Below, in pieces: positions 1-9,567 of a DNA stretch of 21,775 bases. The stretch lies in the NCBI RefSeq assembly GCF_000003605.2, contig NW_003158749.1:113303-135077 (forward strand), given 5' to 3'. Made by a program: the position numbers and the translations under genes. The notes beneath the pieces are model-generated. The model made no database searches and was not told the origin of the DNA. It saw nothing but the letters and a program-made list of their open reading frames with translations. The stretch is from Saccoglossus kowalevskii. Taxonomy: Eukaryota > Hemichordata > Enteropneusta > Harrimaniidae. How positions within the stretch are numbered: the first letter of the stretch is position 1; each line of letters opens with the position of its first letter.

Positions 1-1099
1 CAAGGCTTATTCATGTGAAAAGTTCTTTCTGTAGTAAGATTTTATAACTATATTTTAGAAAGCTTTCAAATTGGTGGTTCTTTGTTATATTTATCACACC
101 TTAAAGGAAAGGACCATACAATATTGGACCCTTTATATTCTAATTTCTTAAAACAAATTCTTACAGCATGGCTGCGTTATAATTGTAATGAATCAGAACC
201 TATGATTGAAAGTCTTTGTCAGGAAATCATTTGGAATAATTCTAATATCCGCATAAATAACATACCAATAGTTTTGGAGAAGTTTTATTGAGCATGGTAT
301 TGTTTTTATCAATGACCTTCTTGATGAGAATTGTAATTTTCTAGCATTTGAACAGTTTATTTTACAATATGGGAATGTATGTACCCAATACAATTTTTTT
401 CCGTTAAAATCTGCCATTCCTTCAAAATGGAAAAATCTCATAGCTGGTTGTGCTGGAAAAAAATTATGTGTATGTAAACCAAACATGCGTAATTGTAAAT
501 GGCTAAGTGGTGATAAAATTAATAAAGAGTTGTATGCTGTGCTGCTGAAACCTTTTTTAAGCGATGAAATTTCAAGACGTATCCAGTACTACTGGCATGA
601 TATCCTGGATGTTATAATACCATTTGGAGCTGTATGTACACTCCCGTATAAAATCACAACCAATACAAAGCTTAGAAATTTCCAGTACAAGCTTACTATG
701 AAATTTTAGCCTTCTAATCAACTTCTGTATGCATGGAATCTCAAAGATTTTCTACTATGCTCTTTTTGTGAAGAGGTTAGTGAAGATTACTATCACTTAT
801 TTTGGGATTGTAGATTTATATACATTTTTTGGAATTCAGTTAGAAAATGATTATCCTAGTTCACAGAACTCATTTTCACATTATGTCAAACATTGTAGGT
901 TTCAAATCCTGTGTAAAACAAACCATTGATTTGGAAAGTATCATTGCGAAATCTCAGAACAGAAGAACAAAGTTTCTAAAGAAGTGGGAGCCTTTTATTG
1001 AATATTATGATCTGTAACTGTTTTTCATTTTACTTTTATTGTTGTTTTGTCTGTAATTTGTCATTGTAATTTTTGCATATTGAATAAAATAAAAAACAC
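1..1099 (+). mobile_element. 5'-truncated LINE (L1/Tx1-like), 3' end
   Basis: This is the 3' end of a non-LTR retrotransposon. It holds the C-terminal part of ORF2, a stop at 1015-1017, a short 3' UTR and an A-rich end with overlapping AATAAA signals near 1083-1092. The copy is cut by the window start, so its true 5' end is unknown. It is not functional: the reading frame is broken several times and no endonuclease or polymerase motif is present in the window. Assignment to the L1/Tx1 side rests on the C-terminal C-x2-C...H-x4-C zinc-binding segment and the KKWEPFIEYYDL-like terminus. Confidence 0.8.
82..1017 (+). pseudogene. LINE ORF2 C-terminal fragment (zf-RVT)
   Basis: Decayed coding sequence for the C-terminal third of a LINE ORF2. 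Frame 1 runs 82-288, then shifts near 289 into the frame carrying EHGIVFINDLLDEN and the segment around 485-709. An in-frame TAG at 707-709 interrupts it, and the same frame continues to LLCSFCEE...YYHLFWDC (Cys codons at 758-760 and just after), the zinc-binding zf-RVT signature of LINE proteins. A further shift after about 848 leads to a terminal stretch FLKKWEPFIEYYDL and the stop at 1015-1017. Seen: the motif and frame breaks. Known: zf-RVT follows the reverse transcriptase in L1/Tx1-type ORF2. Inferred: an old dead copy. Confidence 0.8.
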
Positions 1100-1171
1100 C
1101 TACTACAAAAACAACACTCCGGAAGACAATTGATTGCGTGATCGATCGCTCATGTTAAAAGAATTTGATGT

Positions 1172-1382
1172 TAACAGTATAAGGATACATTGATAACAAT
1201 TTAATGAAATGTTTTGAAACTCCCTGCAAAAGTGACACAGATATGTCATAAAAGTTCGGTTGCACATTGTGATTAATCTGGTAATTATATTATCAACAAG
1301 CAAATAGCACAGTATTTGTATCCGTGCTAGTGAACAATATATGGAAGGTTTGCAGAATTGACTGGATATAAGCAGAATGCTA
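1172..1382. repeat. Diverged interspersed repeat, copy A
   Basis: This segment aligns by eye, end to end with small gaps, to 4614-4833 in the same orientation. Shared anchors include ATAACAATTT near the start, ATGTCAT-AAA, TGTGATT, GGTAATT, and ATAAGCAG-ATGCTA at the end. It contains no open frame of note. It lies between the two LINE fragments. The family is not recognised. Confidence 0.55.
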
Positions 1383-1383
1383 G

Positions 1384-1990
1384 TTGAATATGAATCGCAC
1401 AATATCAAATGTGCGTATTCTCCAAGCGATGATTCCCGACCCTATCCTCCACCCAACATTTCCAAATGCGTTCCCATTGTTGAATGTATTTACAGTTGGA
1501 GCTCGGGTTGATTCTGATCATATGCCACTTGAATTTGCTATATCACTTGCTTATGTTTCCATTTCTGCGAATGTCAATGACTTCCAGCATAGTGTCAATT
1601 ATTCTACTACTAAACTAAGGTGGGACACCAAGGGAAAAACCAAAGTATTATAATAATATTAATTTAAAACACGTTGAGGGGATGCGCCATGATTTCCATG
1701 ATAATATTAGGCAGAGAAATGCAAGCAATGCTGCAAATAATTTAGTTGATATTATATATGCTTATAATACACATATGATGCACAAACCTAATTATGTTGG
1801 CAGGTCATATTTAAACTCCTGGTTTGACAATGAATGTTGTACTACTAAAAGAGAAGTAGATCAAGCATTGAATCGTTTCAGAAATTGTAGAAGTCAGGCT
1901 ACCTTGACTATTATTTGCAGTCTAAATACTCATACAGGCAACTAGTTCGTGATAAGAAAACTAATTATCAAAGAAAAAACGTGATGAATT
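1384..1990 (+). pseudogene. LINE endonuclease tail and linker remnant
   Basis: Frame 1 (1384-1653) contains FTVGARVDSDHMPLEF. The SDHMP element matches the conserved catalytic S-D-H box of APE/EEP endonucleases of LINEs. A shift near 1640 moves the reading to PKYYNNINLKHVEGMRH and then SWFDNECCTTKREVDQALNRFR, the usual acidic/basic linker of jockey-like ORF2. Shifts near 1910 and 1980 reach DYYLQSKYSYRQLVRDKK and KRDEFLKMAIQ. The N-terminal two thirds of the endonuclease is missing, so this copy could not nick target DNA. The family assignment is solid for a LINE and less so for the exact clade. Confidence 0.75.
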
Positions 1991-1997
1991 TTTAAAA

Positions 1998-3314
1998 ATG
2001 GCGATACAACCTAATTCAAAACAATTTTGGAAGAGTTTGAAATCCAATAGGCCCAATGTGCCAGACAATATATCAGAGGTTGAATGGTTTAACTATTTTA
2101 ATGATTTATGTAACCCACTAACCTTGATGGAGGACGAAAATCAAACAAGAGTTTTCGCATCAATCAAAAACTACATGGATTTATTTAGAAGATAATGTGG
2201 AGTTAAATAACGAATTTAATGTTTCTGAATTTGATAGGCCTATTTCTTTGGATGAAATTAGGGAAAATTTTAGTAAATTAAAGACAAATAAAGCCCCAGG
2301 ACCAGATGGCATACCCACAGAATTTTGGGAAAATGCTCCCATAGAAATCCATGAAATGTTATTTGTTTTATACAACAAGGTATTCGACCAGAGAATCTTT
2401 CCTGATGAATGGGGTAGGGGATTAATATCGCCTGTATACAAGAAGGGAAACAAGGATGAACCCAGTAATTATAGAAGTATTATGTTATTAAACGTCATAA
2501 ATAAAATGTATACAAGTATATTAAGTAATAGGTTAAATACCTGGTTAAAACATTATAATGAAATTGTGGAAGAACAAAGTGGTTTCCAGAAACATAGAAG
2601 CACGTTAGATAATGTTTTCATTTTACGTACTCTTTGCAACAGGGCTCTGTGATTTCACCTCTTTTATTTTGTTTCTACATTAATGATCTTCATAGAACTT
2701 TTCAACAAGGTCATGAAACTGTAGTTTACCTGTGTGCTTTGAAATTGTGTTGCTTATTGTATGCAGATGATCTGGCTCTGTTTAGTAGTACACCTGTTCG
2801 TTTACAACGATTATTGAATAATTTGTCAGACTATTGTTCAAAGTGGAGACTAACAGTGAACCTTAAGAAAACTAAAATTATTGTTTTTCGGAAATGGGGT
2901 AGTTTAAAAAACAGTGAAAAATGGTTTTGGAAGGGTAAAAGCATTGAAACTGTTTCAAAATATAATTATTTGGGGGTTATACTTTCCAGTTCTGGAAAGT
3001 GGTACCAGGCACAAAAATATGTTTCTCAACAGGCTAGTAAAGCACTTTTTTGTTTGGAAAAAAAATTACAGAATCTGGGTGGTGTGCCACGAGATGTTGC
3101 TTTTCGTATTTTTGATTGTAAAATCCTCCAATTTCTCCTCTACGGTAGTGCTATTTGGGGAACACATTCTGATATTAATGATGTGGAGAAAGTACACAAT
3201 AAATTTTGCAAATATTTACTAAGTGTTAGTTTTGTTGCCACTAATTCCGCTGTGGTGGGAGAATTGGGTCGGCATTATCTTAAAGTGTATGTAAATGTTG
3301 AAGTTATTCGTTGA
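1998..3314 (+). pseudogene. LINE reverse transcriptase, motif A deleted
   Basis: Reverse transcriptase remnant. The first block (1998-2195) shifts near 2180 into 2197-2652, which has NKAPGPDGIP, PVYKKGNKDEPSNYRSI and EQSGFQKHRST. The second block (2634-3314) starts abruptly at QQGSVISPLLF (motif B) and continues with LLYADDLALF (catalytic motif C), SKWRLTVNLKKTK (motif D) and YNYLGVIL (motif E). Motif A, with the first catalytic aspartate that should lie between the blocks, is absent. The join sits at about 2630-2640, where the two frames overlap out of register. The protein cannot have been active after this deletion. Confidence 0.88.
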
Positions 3315-3365
3315 TGTGATGTTTTTCCACATATTTTAAAAGAATCGTATAAATTTCAACTTAAT

Positions 3366-3935
3366 ATGGCAGGAGCAGGTACTATCTGCTGGACTTTGAC
3401 AGTTAAAAATCTTCTCTATAAATACGGTTTTGGACATATTTGGATTGACCAATATGTAAGTAATTCTATTGCATTCCTGAAACTGTTTAAACAGAGGTGC
3501 TTTGATATTTCCAGACAAGATTGGAGCTCTGAAATTAATAGAAGTTCCAAACTTGTAACTGATTGTAAGGTGAAACATGAATTAACATGTGAGAACTATC
3601 TCACAAACATTGGTCAGTCTTCTGCAATATACAAAAATGCTTTATGTAGATTAAGGATCTCGTCCAATGCAATACAAATTGAAAAGGGTAGGGTCAGTGG
3701 TACTCCACGTAACCAGAGGTTGTGTCCTTTTGGCTGTAATTGAGAACGAATACCACTTTACATTAGTTTGTCCCAAATATAACTGAAGGTTGAAGTTTAT
3801 TGCACAGTATTACTACTCCCCACCCACAGAGATAATGTTTATTTCATTATTTCAGAATCAAACCCCATATATAATTAAACCTTGGTAAATTTATGTTTTA
3901 TAGTTTGCAAGTACGACAACTTGTGCTTGAAAAGA
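3366..3935 (+). pseudogene. LINE ORF2 C-terminal Cys/His remnant
   Basis: Continues the LINE ORF2 above after stops near 3314. The block at 3366-3743 includes GFGHIWIDQYVSN, FKQRCFDISRQDW and PRNQRLCPFGC. A one-base shift just after this restores ENEYHFTLVCPKY, completing a C-x3-C...H-x4-C type zinc-binding segment common at the end of jockey-like ORF2. A weaker tail (RLKFIAQYYYSPP) can be read to about 3935 through stops. It is non-functional. The clade is inferred from these spacing patterns only. Confidence 0.72.
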
Positions 3936-4070
3936 ACACTTAATTATGCAAATGTTATGTATTATGATTTTATATTTGTTTTTCTTTACTTGTTTTTTAT
4001 TTATTATGTATTTATTTGTATCTGTACATAAGGCCAATAACCAATGAGATATTATTATATTATATGTTCC

Positions 4071-4613
4071 CATTTCTCCATGATCAAGCGTTATACATTC
4101 TATACATTATACATATTACAATTCTCAACAGAATGGTCGAAATGAAATAATGGTCGGGTGTCAAATCAAACTTAATTTGCATTGATTGTTTTAAGCTACG
4201 TACAGTTGTATAGCACTATTTTGACTGAATTTAATGATTTGCATACGCTTTCGTAGCAACAAGCTAGCCAGGATTCTAATATGTTGTATGGCGTTCCAAC
4301 AAACAATGACAACTCCACAAATCCGACCACGAGTTTTATAATCTTGTAAAATTTAGACCATGTTGGAGGAAGGATAATATGCTTCAGGTAATGAACGTAT
4401 ACAGGTTTCTTCTTTAATTTGTGTTCTTGTCTGATTTTCGAGGAATATGTTAGTGAGTATGAATAGACAAGTTACGGACGAGAATGGATTTGCTTACGAG
4501 TCATTGCGTGTCATTGGTTGTGTGTTTGTGAATGGTTCTCACGCTTGCAACACAAAATCATTTCAGAATGGCACTTGATTTTGTGAACACTTACGTGAAA
4601 AACAACTATTGTA
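4071..4613. other. Intergenic, no gene seen
   Basis: AT-rich sequence with no ORF that resembles a protein, no splice-bounded exon and no RNA gene that I can recognise. Confidence 0.5.
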
Positions 4614-4833
4614 AACAGCATCTGAACAAATCTATAACAATTTTATAAAATGTAACTGATCTCCCACAATAGTTAGACATACACATGTCATTAAAGATCG
4701 GATGTCTAGTGTGATTGATGGTAATTGTAATTTCCGTCATCATATCAAAACGCAAACACCATTTTTATCAGTGCTTAGTGCAACACATATGTAAAGTTTA
4801 CGGGACTGACAGGACATAAGCAGCATGCTATTG
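4614..4833. repeat. Diverged interspersed repeat, copy B
   Basis: Direct-orientation partner of 1172-1382. The homology stops within a few bases of ATAAGCAGCATGCTA, just as copy A stops at ATAAGCAGAATGCTA, so a common right boundary is likely. No terminal inverted repeat is visible. Copy B lies downstream of the second LINE, so the LINE is framed by the two copies. Confidence 0.55.
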
Positions 4834-5925
4834 TAAAGTACTTTATTTTCGCTTGGCGTTTTCCAACTCGTCAATAATTTGTGAAAAGAAAGTCAAAAAA
4901 CCCGTTCAGCTGAAATTTATTTCAGCTAAAATATTTTACAATATTCTAAGTCAGAACTGTCGTCACGCCACGTCACGTCAAAGCTGTACCGTTTGAGTGA
5001 TGCACCCAAAACACGCTGCCCAACAACCACATATACACACATTCCTTCATGATGGTGTTCGATCTGCCTTGTTCAATATTACCAAAAACTGATTACACGG
5101 TAGATAGAAACGAGATGAAAGGAGCAGACCAGCACCATGTCACCTTTTGACCTATGCATTATCCAATCTATTTTTATTAAAATGAGCTTTTGAAGTCGAC
5201 AATAAGGTAAATTTTAAACAACATGGCTACGGTTATTTTTACACAAAAAGAAATTTCAAAAAAAGGAAGTCTTGGTACAAGCTAATCCTTTTTTAGTGGT
5301 AGTGGTTGATGTTGGCGGGTTGATGCTCTTACGAGGAACACAACCACATCTGTCAATGTGCCTCTGGGACTACCCATTAGAGGTAAAAGGTCCGTCTGAT
5401 GGAAATAATTGTAAATATTTCGGACTGAGAATTGTAACAATTGAAAGTTATGATTGTTAAAGAATGAACATTTATTTAGTGTGTAAACGGGTATTGTTAA
5501 TGGTTAATTGGTTAATCATATCTTTATTTGTAAAATACTTCAGGGGAAATACATGTTTAGCAAATCATTTTGTTCTTCTATCTTCACTATTATTCAGAAA
5601 ATATTTAATTGTTTTCTAAATGTACAAATAGCGTATTCTAACTATCCAAAATAAATTTGTTGAAAAATTACTGATTGAACAAATTGGCAAGCTATTTTTA
5701 TCAACGCCAATGCTTTTAAAGTGGCAAAATGCACATAAAAAACAGGTATCGTTATAAAATTGATGCTTTTAATTATATTAATTTCACAATATGCACCACT
5801 CTAAAATTGTTTTCAATTGTGTAGATGCATTAATATGTATCAAGTTACTTCCTGTTTATCTTGTCCAAATATGTACTTGCAATGTTTGATGGATGTACGG
5901 GACAGATGTTTTATTACGTTTGTCG
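4834..5925. other. Intergenic, minor palindrome and unrecognised ORF
   Basis: No recognised gene. A perfect 9-bp inverted repeat with a 2-bp spacer lies at 4908-4927 (AGCTGAAAT / ATTTCAGCT). The region 4963-4980 has closely spaced CGTCAC repeats. An ORF at 5272-5460 without an ATG start matches nothing I know and is probably chance. The right end is the upstream region of the lectin gene. Confidence 0.45.
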
Positions 5926-5928
5926 CTC

Positions 5929-5934
5929 TATAAA
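5929..5934 (+). promoter_or_regulatory. TATA box of the lectin gene
   Basis: TATAAA in the context CTCTATAAATTC. A start about 25-30 bases downstream would give a short 5' non-coding exon ending at the GTAAGT donor at 5997. The placement fits the gene model; no transcript evidence is available. Confidence 0.5.
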
Positions 5935-5959
5935 TTCGATTCACCCATTCTCTAACATC

Positions 5960-5996
5960 GTCACTTTTGTCGAATCACAGGTCGAACAGCTTATAT
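5960..5996 (+). other. Putative 5' non-coding exon of the lectin gene
   Basis: Short stretch between the expected start site of the TATA box and a strong GTAAGT donor at 5997-6002. A TTGCTTACAG acceptor at 6100-6109 pairs with it and leads into the exon that carries the start codon. The left edge is estimated. Confidence 0.45.
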
Positions 5997-6135
5997 GTAA
6001 GTATGGCACGTATGTCGTCGAAACATGATATTTCAAGTAATGTGTTGGTGTTAATACAAACATTTCATCTTAGTCGTTTATGTGACTTATTGTCTATTTT
6101 TGCTTACAGATTTCAATAACATTGGTAATATCAGA

Positions 6136-6193
6136 ATGAATCGTCTGGTGTCAGTAATCCTTCTTTCATCGGTTTCGCCCATTTTGGCGCAAA
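6136..6193 (+). CDS. Lectin exon 2: signal peptide
   Basis: Coding part of the exon that begins at 6110. It encodes M1-Q19 plus one base, with a hydrophobic core LVSVILLSSV and a small residue before the likely cleavage site. The donor is GTATGT at 6194, phase 1. Confidence 0.82.
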
Positions 6194-8202
6194 GTATGTA
6201 GTTATAATTTACGGAGCTTCGTTTAAATTAAGTCACATTGAGAGGTATCTGCCAGGGTTCGGAGGTTCTGTCAGGATTTGAGATGCCTATCTATCAGGGT
6301 TTTGGAATCCCCCGCCCACTTTCAATATTTGAGAGATTTCTATGTCTGTATTTGAACGACTTCGCTAGAAGGGTACCATATTCAAACCAGAAGCGAGCTC
6401 CCCGAACATACTATTTCATTTTTGCATCGTGATCTTGATATCAAACAAAAACAAAAATCACATGAAGAGTGCCCCGTATTATTCTGTATCTTGTGTTTTA
6501 GTCTACTGTCAGGAAATATAAATTATACAAATTGTATTTGACGCAGTACTTTAACTCTAGTGAATATCACTTTAATAAAAACTTCATATTACTTTTCAGA
6601 CGCTTCACAGTATGACACCGTATGTAATCGTGTACCTGGCAATACCGTACAATATCACTTGTTCACGGATGAAATGTTTTGGTTCGATGCTCAGACGTTC
6701 TGTGAAGACAAGTTTGGGGGAATCCTGGCTAGAATTCCAAATAAGGAAACAGACGATCTGATACGGAGCCACATAATTTCTTCTGGTGCCGGCGATGTCA
6801 TTCAAACTGGGTTTTGGATTGGTTACAATGACATCCGAAGCGAAGGCGAATACGAGTGGGCCGGTGGTAAAATCTTGTGTCAAGATTACGTGAACTGGGC
6901 GAGAAAGGAACCAAATAACAATACCAAAAAAAGGACAGAAGGACAGGACTGCGTACAATTAAGGTGAGCGCAATGTAAATCTATTTTCATGCAGTGGTTT
7001 ACTGTTTTCATGTACTGGGGATATACAATGCATCGCAATGAGTTAATACCTTTGTTTCAATTCTGACATCTAAATGACCATTTGAATGAGTTCATCTAAG
7101 CAGGCACTCGTCAGTTGTTGTTTTCTTTACTTTTTTCAGGGATTGTAGATGTAATATATATTTACTTTATATCTAAAATCGCTGTGACTGTTATGTTTCT
7201 CGTGTATTATTCTACATTTTTCAAGAAAATATTATGCCTTCCCTATCAATTTCTTCACAATAGTCATTTTAATCTTCAATGAATGATTTTTTTACAGTCA
7301 CATAACCACATAATGGTTATATCTAAAGTAACATAAATTTGTAATTAGAGTGAATTATGTGCTTTCATAAAATATATAGTTCGATATGGTTTAAAACAAT
7401 TCTACTATGCAAATATTTAGTGTGAATTTTACTTTCTGAAAACTCAACTACATCCTTAAAACAGCATTATGAATAATAAAATAAGTTTTGTTTTATATTA
7501 TAATGCGCAATTGTAATTGGTGTCTTCTCAGGAAAAAGGTTAATTTTCTGTGGGATGACGATTATTGCGACTACAGAGAGAAAGGGTTTATTTGCGAGAC
7601 AGCGGGTAAGGATAACACTTCATGTTATTTCCAATTTTTACTTTCAACAGGCGGGTTCCTTCCATATACGATGGGAACTAAATGTAATCTAACTGCATGT
7701 ATAAACTTCAAAAACCACGAGCTGTGTTTAAACCTCTGTTTCATTAGTTTTAATATTTGAAATGCTGAAAAAAAATATCCTTGTCATACCAAATGCGTAA
7801 AGACACGGTATGTGTTTATGATAATAGCATTTGATCGACTAAACATACATTTTACACTAATATAGGTCTGCGCATGTGTAGCAGAAACATATACATTAAA
7901 ATGCATTTATTTGGTACCACAAAGTTATTTTGGTTTTTATATTAACGATACATACTTATGTCAATTTTATTTATTGTGTATGATTTGGTTTTTTAACTTC
8001 CTAGAAGCAAATCAATATGCAGAAAATATCATATATGTGTAAATATATTTTCGAAAGGCTTTTTACATATCCTGTGTTTCGTATTGGATTGCATTTGATT
8101 CTAATAATGCCGAATATACCCCTAACAAAATATTGAATCATCCTTTCTATCTTAATTTCAGTCTGTGATTCCTTCGACAAATGCAACATCTGTTCCAAGT
8201 AA
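6136..8202 (+). CDS. Secreted C-type lectin (single CTLD), spliced
   Basis: Predicted calcium-dependent carbohydrate-binding protein of 178 residues, secreted. Coding exons are 6136-6193, 6600-6963, 7532-7605 and 8162-8202, joined in phases 1, 2 and 1 by GT-AG introns. The start has A at -3. Residues 1-19 (MNRLVSVILLSSVSPILAQ) look like a signal peptide. The CTLD spans about 28-163: FWIGYND (91-97), YEW (104-106), YVNW...EPN (116-125), C137, LWDDDYC (147-153) and FIC (160-162). Expected disulfides are C54-C162 and C137-C153. EPN usually means mannose/GlcNAc-type binding. However, the WND motif is WDD, and the ligand Glu two residues before C137 is Gln135. C28 lacks its usual partner. The tail adds C167, C173 and C176, which may link subunits. 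A role in pathogen recognition is inferred from the family only. Confidence 0.88.
6600..6963 (+). CDS. Lectin exon 3: main CTLD body
   Basis: The acceptor is ACTTTTCAG at 6591-6599 and the donor is GTGAGC at 6964. It encodes residues 20-140 plus two bases, including WIGYND and EPN. The phase-1 entry and phase-2 exit are confirmed by an uninterrupted frame into the next exon. Confidence 0.9.
7532..7605 (+). CDS. Lectin exon 4: WDD and last CTLD cysteines
   Basis: The acceptor is TCTTCTCAG and the donor is GTAAGG at 7606. It encodes KKVNFLWDDDYCDYREKGFI and CETA, the conserved C-terminal part of a CTLD. If the donor is not used, the frame stays open to about 7760, giving an alternative Cys-containing tail. 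Confidence 0.88.
8162..8202 (+). CDS. Lectin exon 5: short Cys-rich tail
   Basis: A strong acceptor (polypyrimidine tract then TTTCAG) precedes a phase-compatible 13-residue tail VCDSFDKCNICSK and TAA at 8200-8202. It adds three cysteines outside the CTLD. It is supported by phase and acceptor quality, not by homology. Confidence 0.6.
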
Positions 8203-8391
8203 AGCATGTATTATTTCCCGTACATCTATTGGTGACAACGTACCGAATGACGAATGGATTTCCGTTGGTTTCAGTTTTTCTTCGTTCGTTCTCAGTGAAT
8301 CTTTCAACTACTTGTAACGTTTACTATACGCCAATGATCTCTTAAATATTAGAAATTTGAAATGTCAAATTTTCTCATTGCTTGGCATCAA

Positions 8392-8397
8392 AATAAA
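8392..8397 (+). terminator. Polyadenylation signal of the lectin gene
   Basis: AATAAA lies about 190 bases after the stop, the first canonical signal downstream of the last exon. Confidence 0.4.
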
Positions 8398-8960
8398 CGA
8401 GCAAACTAGGCTACATTGTGTCTATGATAAATTATGAGGCATATTCACAATTCCAGTTGCAAACACACAAATTTATTCACGTCCAATTATCGAATACAAC
8501 TATGCATGTACCCACTCATTTCACTATTTATCTAATTTACATATCTGACGTCACTCTGAATTATATCTGATTTTCATCTCGCCCTTATGAAAAAATCGGA
8601 ATTTGCAGACATTATTGGCTTTTGATACAGTTGGATACAGTAAAAATAATAATACAGCCGCAAGCAGCAATGATCTACTTTGGTCAAGCTATTAAATCCA
8701 CGTTTCTGTGAATGTGTGGGTGGTTGGGACAAACTACCAAAAAACTTCAAGAGATCCAATACCTGTACCACATGTATATATATATATATTGGTTTAACTG
8801 GTTTCTTTGTGTTGTTAAGTGTCAACAATTCTTTTCTTAGTATAGTAGTATTAAATAATTATGTTCACCGAAATTATTGGTTGTTCCCGTAATGCATACT
8901 ACTGAGGTCATGTGACCAGCCTATCGTTCCTCGTGCGTGTACAGGAGCTTAGAACACCCA
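8398..8960. other. Intergenic, no gene seen
   Basis: No gene recognised. It holds a short TA run near 8775-8789. Open frames on both strands (8680-8892 and 8574-8828) lack any recognised domain and are probably chance. Confidence 0.45.
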
Positions 8961-9145
8961 CTTACACTATTATGTGCGTCACATTATTCAGAAAGTTGAT
9001 ATACAATACCAATAAATACAGTCTTACACTATTATGTGCGTCACATTATTCAGAAAGTTGATATACAATACCAATAAATACAGTCTTACACTATTATGTG
9101 CGTCACATTATTCAGAAAGTTGATATACAATACCAATAAATACAG
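8961..9145. repeat. 62-bp tandem repeat, three copies
   Basis: Copies start at 8961, 9023 and 9085 with an exact 62-base period. I see no difference between copies until the last base of the third. Each unit begins CTTACACTATTATGTGCGTC and ends AATACAGT. There is no open frame. Identity this high points to recent expansion or ongoing homogenisation. Confidence 0.95.
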
Positions 9146-9443
9146 ACTAGACTAGCAACCTGATTGTCGAAAGAGTTCTATTGTCACATACGAATATATA
9201 CGTACTAAAGCAATCATGCTGGTGGAAAACTAATCTTATCATCATCACACAAATATGAGGAATCTCCACGTTGTATCACCACACATTCCCATAAATAATT
9301 GCTAAAGGTACTTAATATGGTTTTAGAATTACACCAAAACCGAATTATAAAAATAAAAATAAGCAGATCAAAAGCAATAGGCTTGTGGGCGGTACATGCA
9401 TTGTGATTACATCAGTGCACTCAAGACTAATAATAAAACAAGG
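9146..9443. other. Intergenic, no gene seen
   Basis: AT-rich spacer between two tandem repeats with no recognised feature. Confidence 0.4.
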
Positions 9444-9567
9444 GTAAAATAAATACAACATGATAATGAAATAATAAAAACAATCGCAAAATAAATACAA
9501 TATAATAATTAAATAATGAAACAGTGGTGAAATTAATACAATTTAATGATAAAATAATGAAACAGCG
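9444..9567. repeat. Imperfect 41-42-bp tandem repeat, three copies
   Basis: Units at about 9444-9485, 9486-9526 and 9527-9567 share AAAT(A/T)AATACAA and AAATAATGAAACAGYG-like blocks. It is older and more diverged than the 62-bp array. A 75-residue open frame on the - strand across it is only the translated repeat. Confidence 0.7.

Larger units (their letters stand above)
1395..4070 (+). mobile_element. Degenerate jockey/CR1-like LINE
   Basis: A second, unrelated LINE on the + strand. In order it carries the C-terminal end of an APE-type endonuclease, a linker, a reverse transcriptase domain and a C-terminal cysteine/histidine segment, then an AT-rich 3' UTR containing TGTACATAAGGCCAATAACC. 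It is 5'-truncated within the endonuclease. At least six frame breaks (near 1640, 1910, 1980, 2180, 2635, 3315 and 3735) make it non-coding today. Both edges are approximate: the 5' edge is where recognisable endonuclease begins, and the 3' edge is where the T-rich UTR ends. Confidence 0.8.

Noticed and set aside
5050-5137. Imperfect inverted repeat (GATGGTG...CACCAT region) as transposon ends
   Set aside because: The match is short and gapped, there is no target duplication and the spacing is very small.
6238-6432. 64-codon ORF inside lectin intron 2
   Set aside because: It lies wholly within a well-supported intron, has no ATG start at its left edge and shows no domain.
7302-7320. Hairpin ATAACCA/TGGTTAT in lectin intron 3
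   Set aside because: A 7-bp stem in AT-rich DNA is expected by chance.
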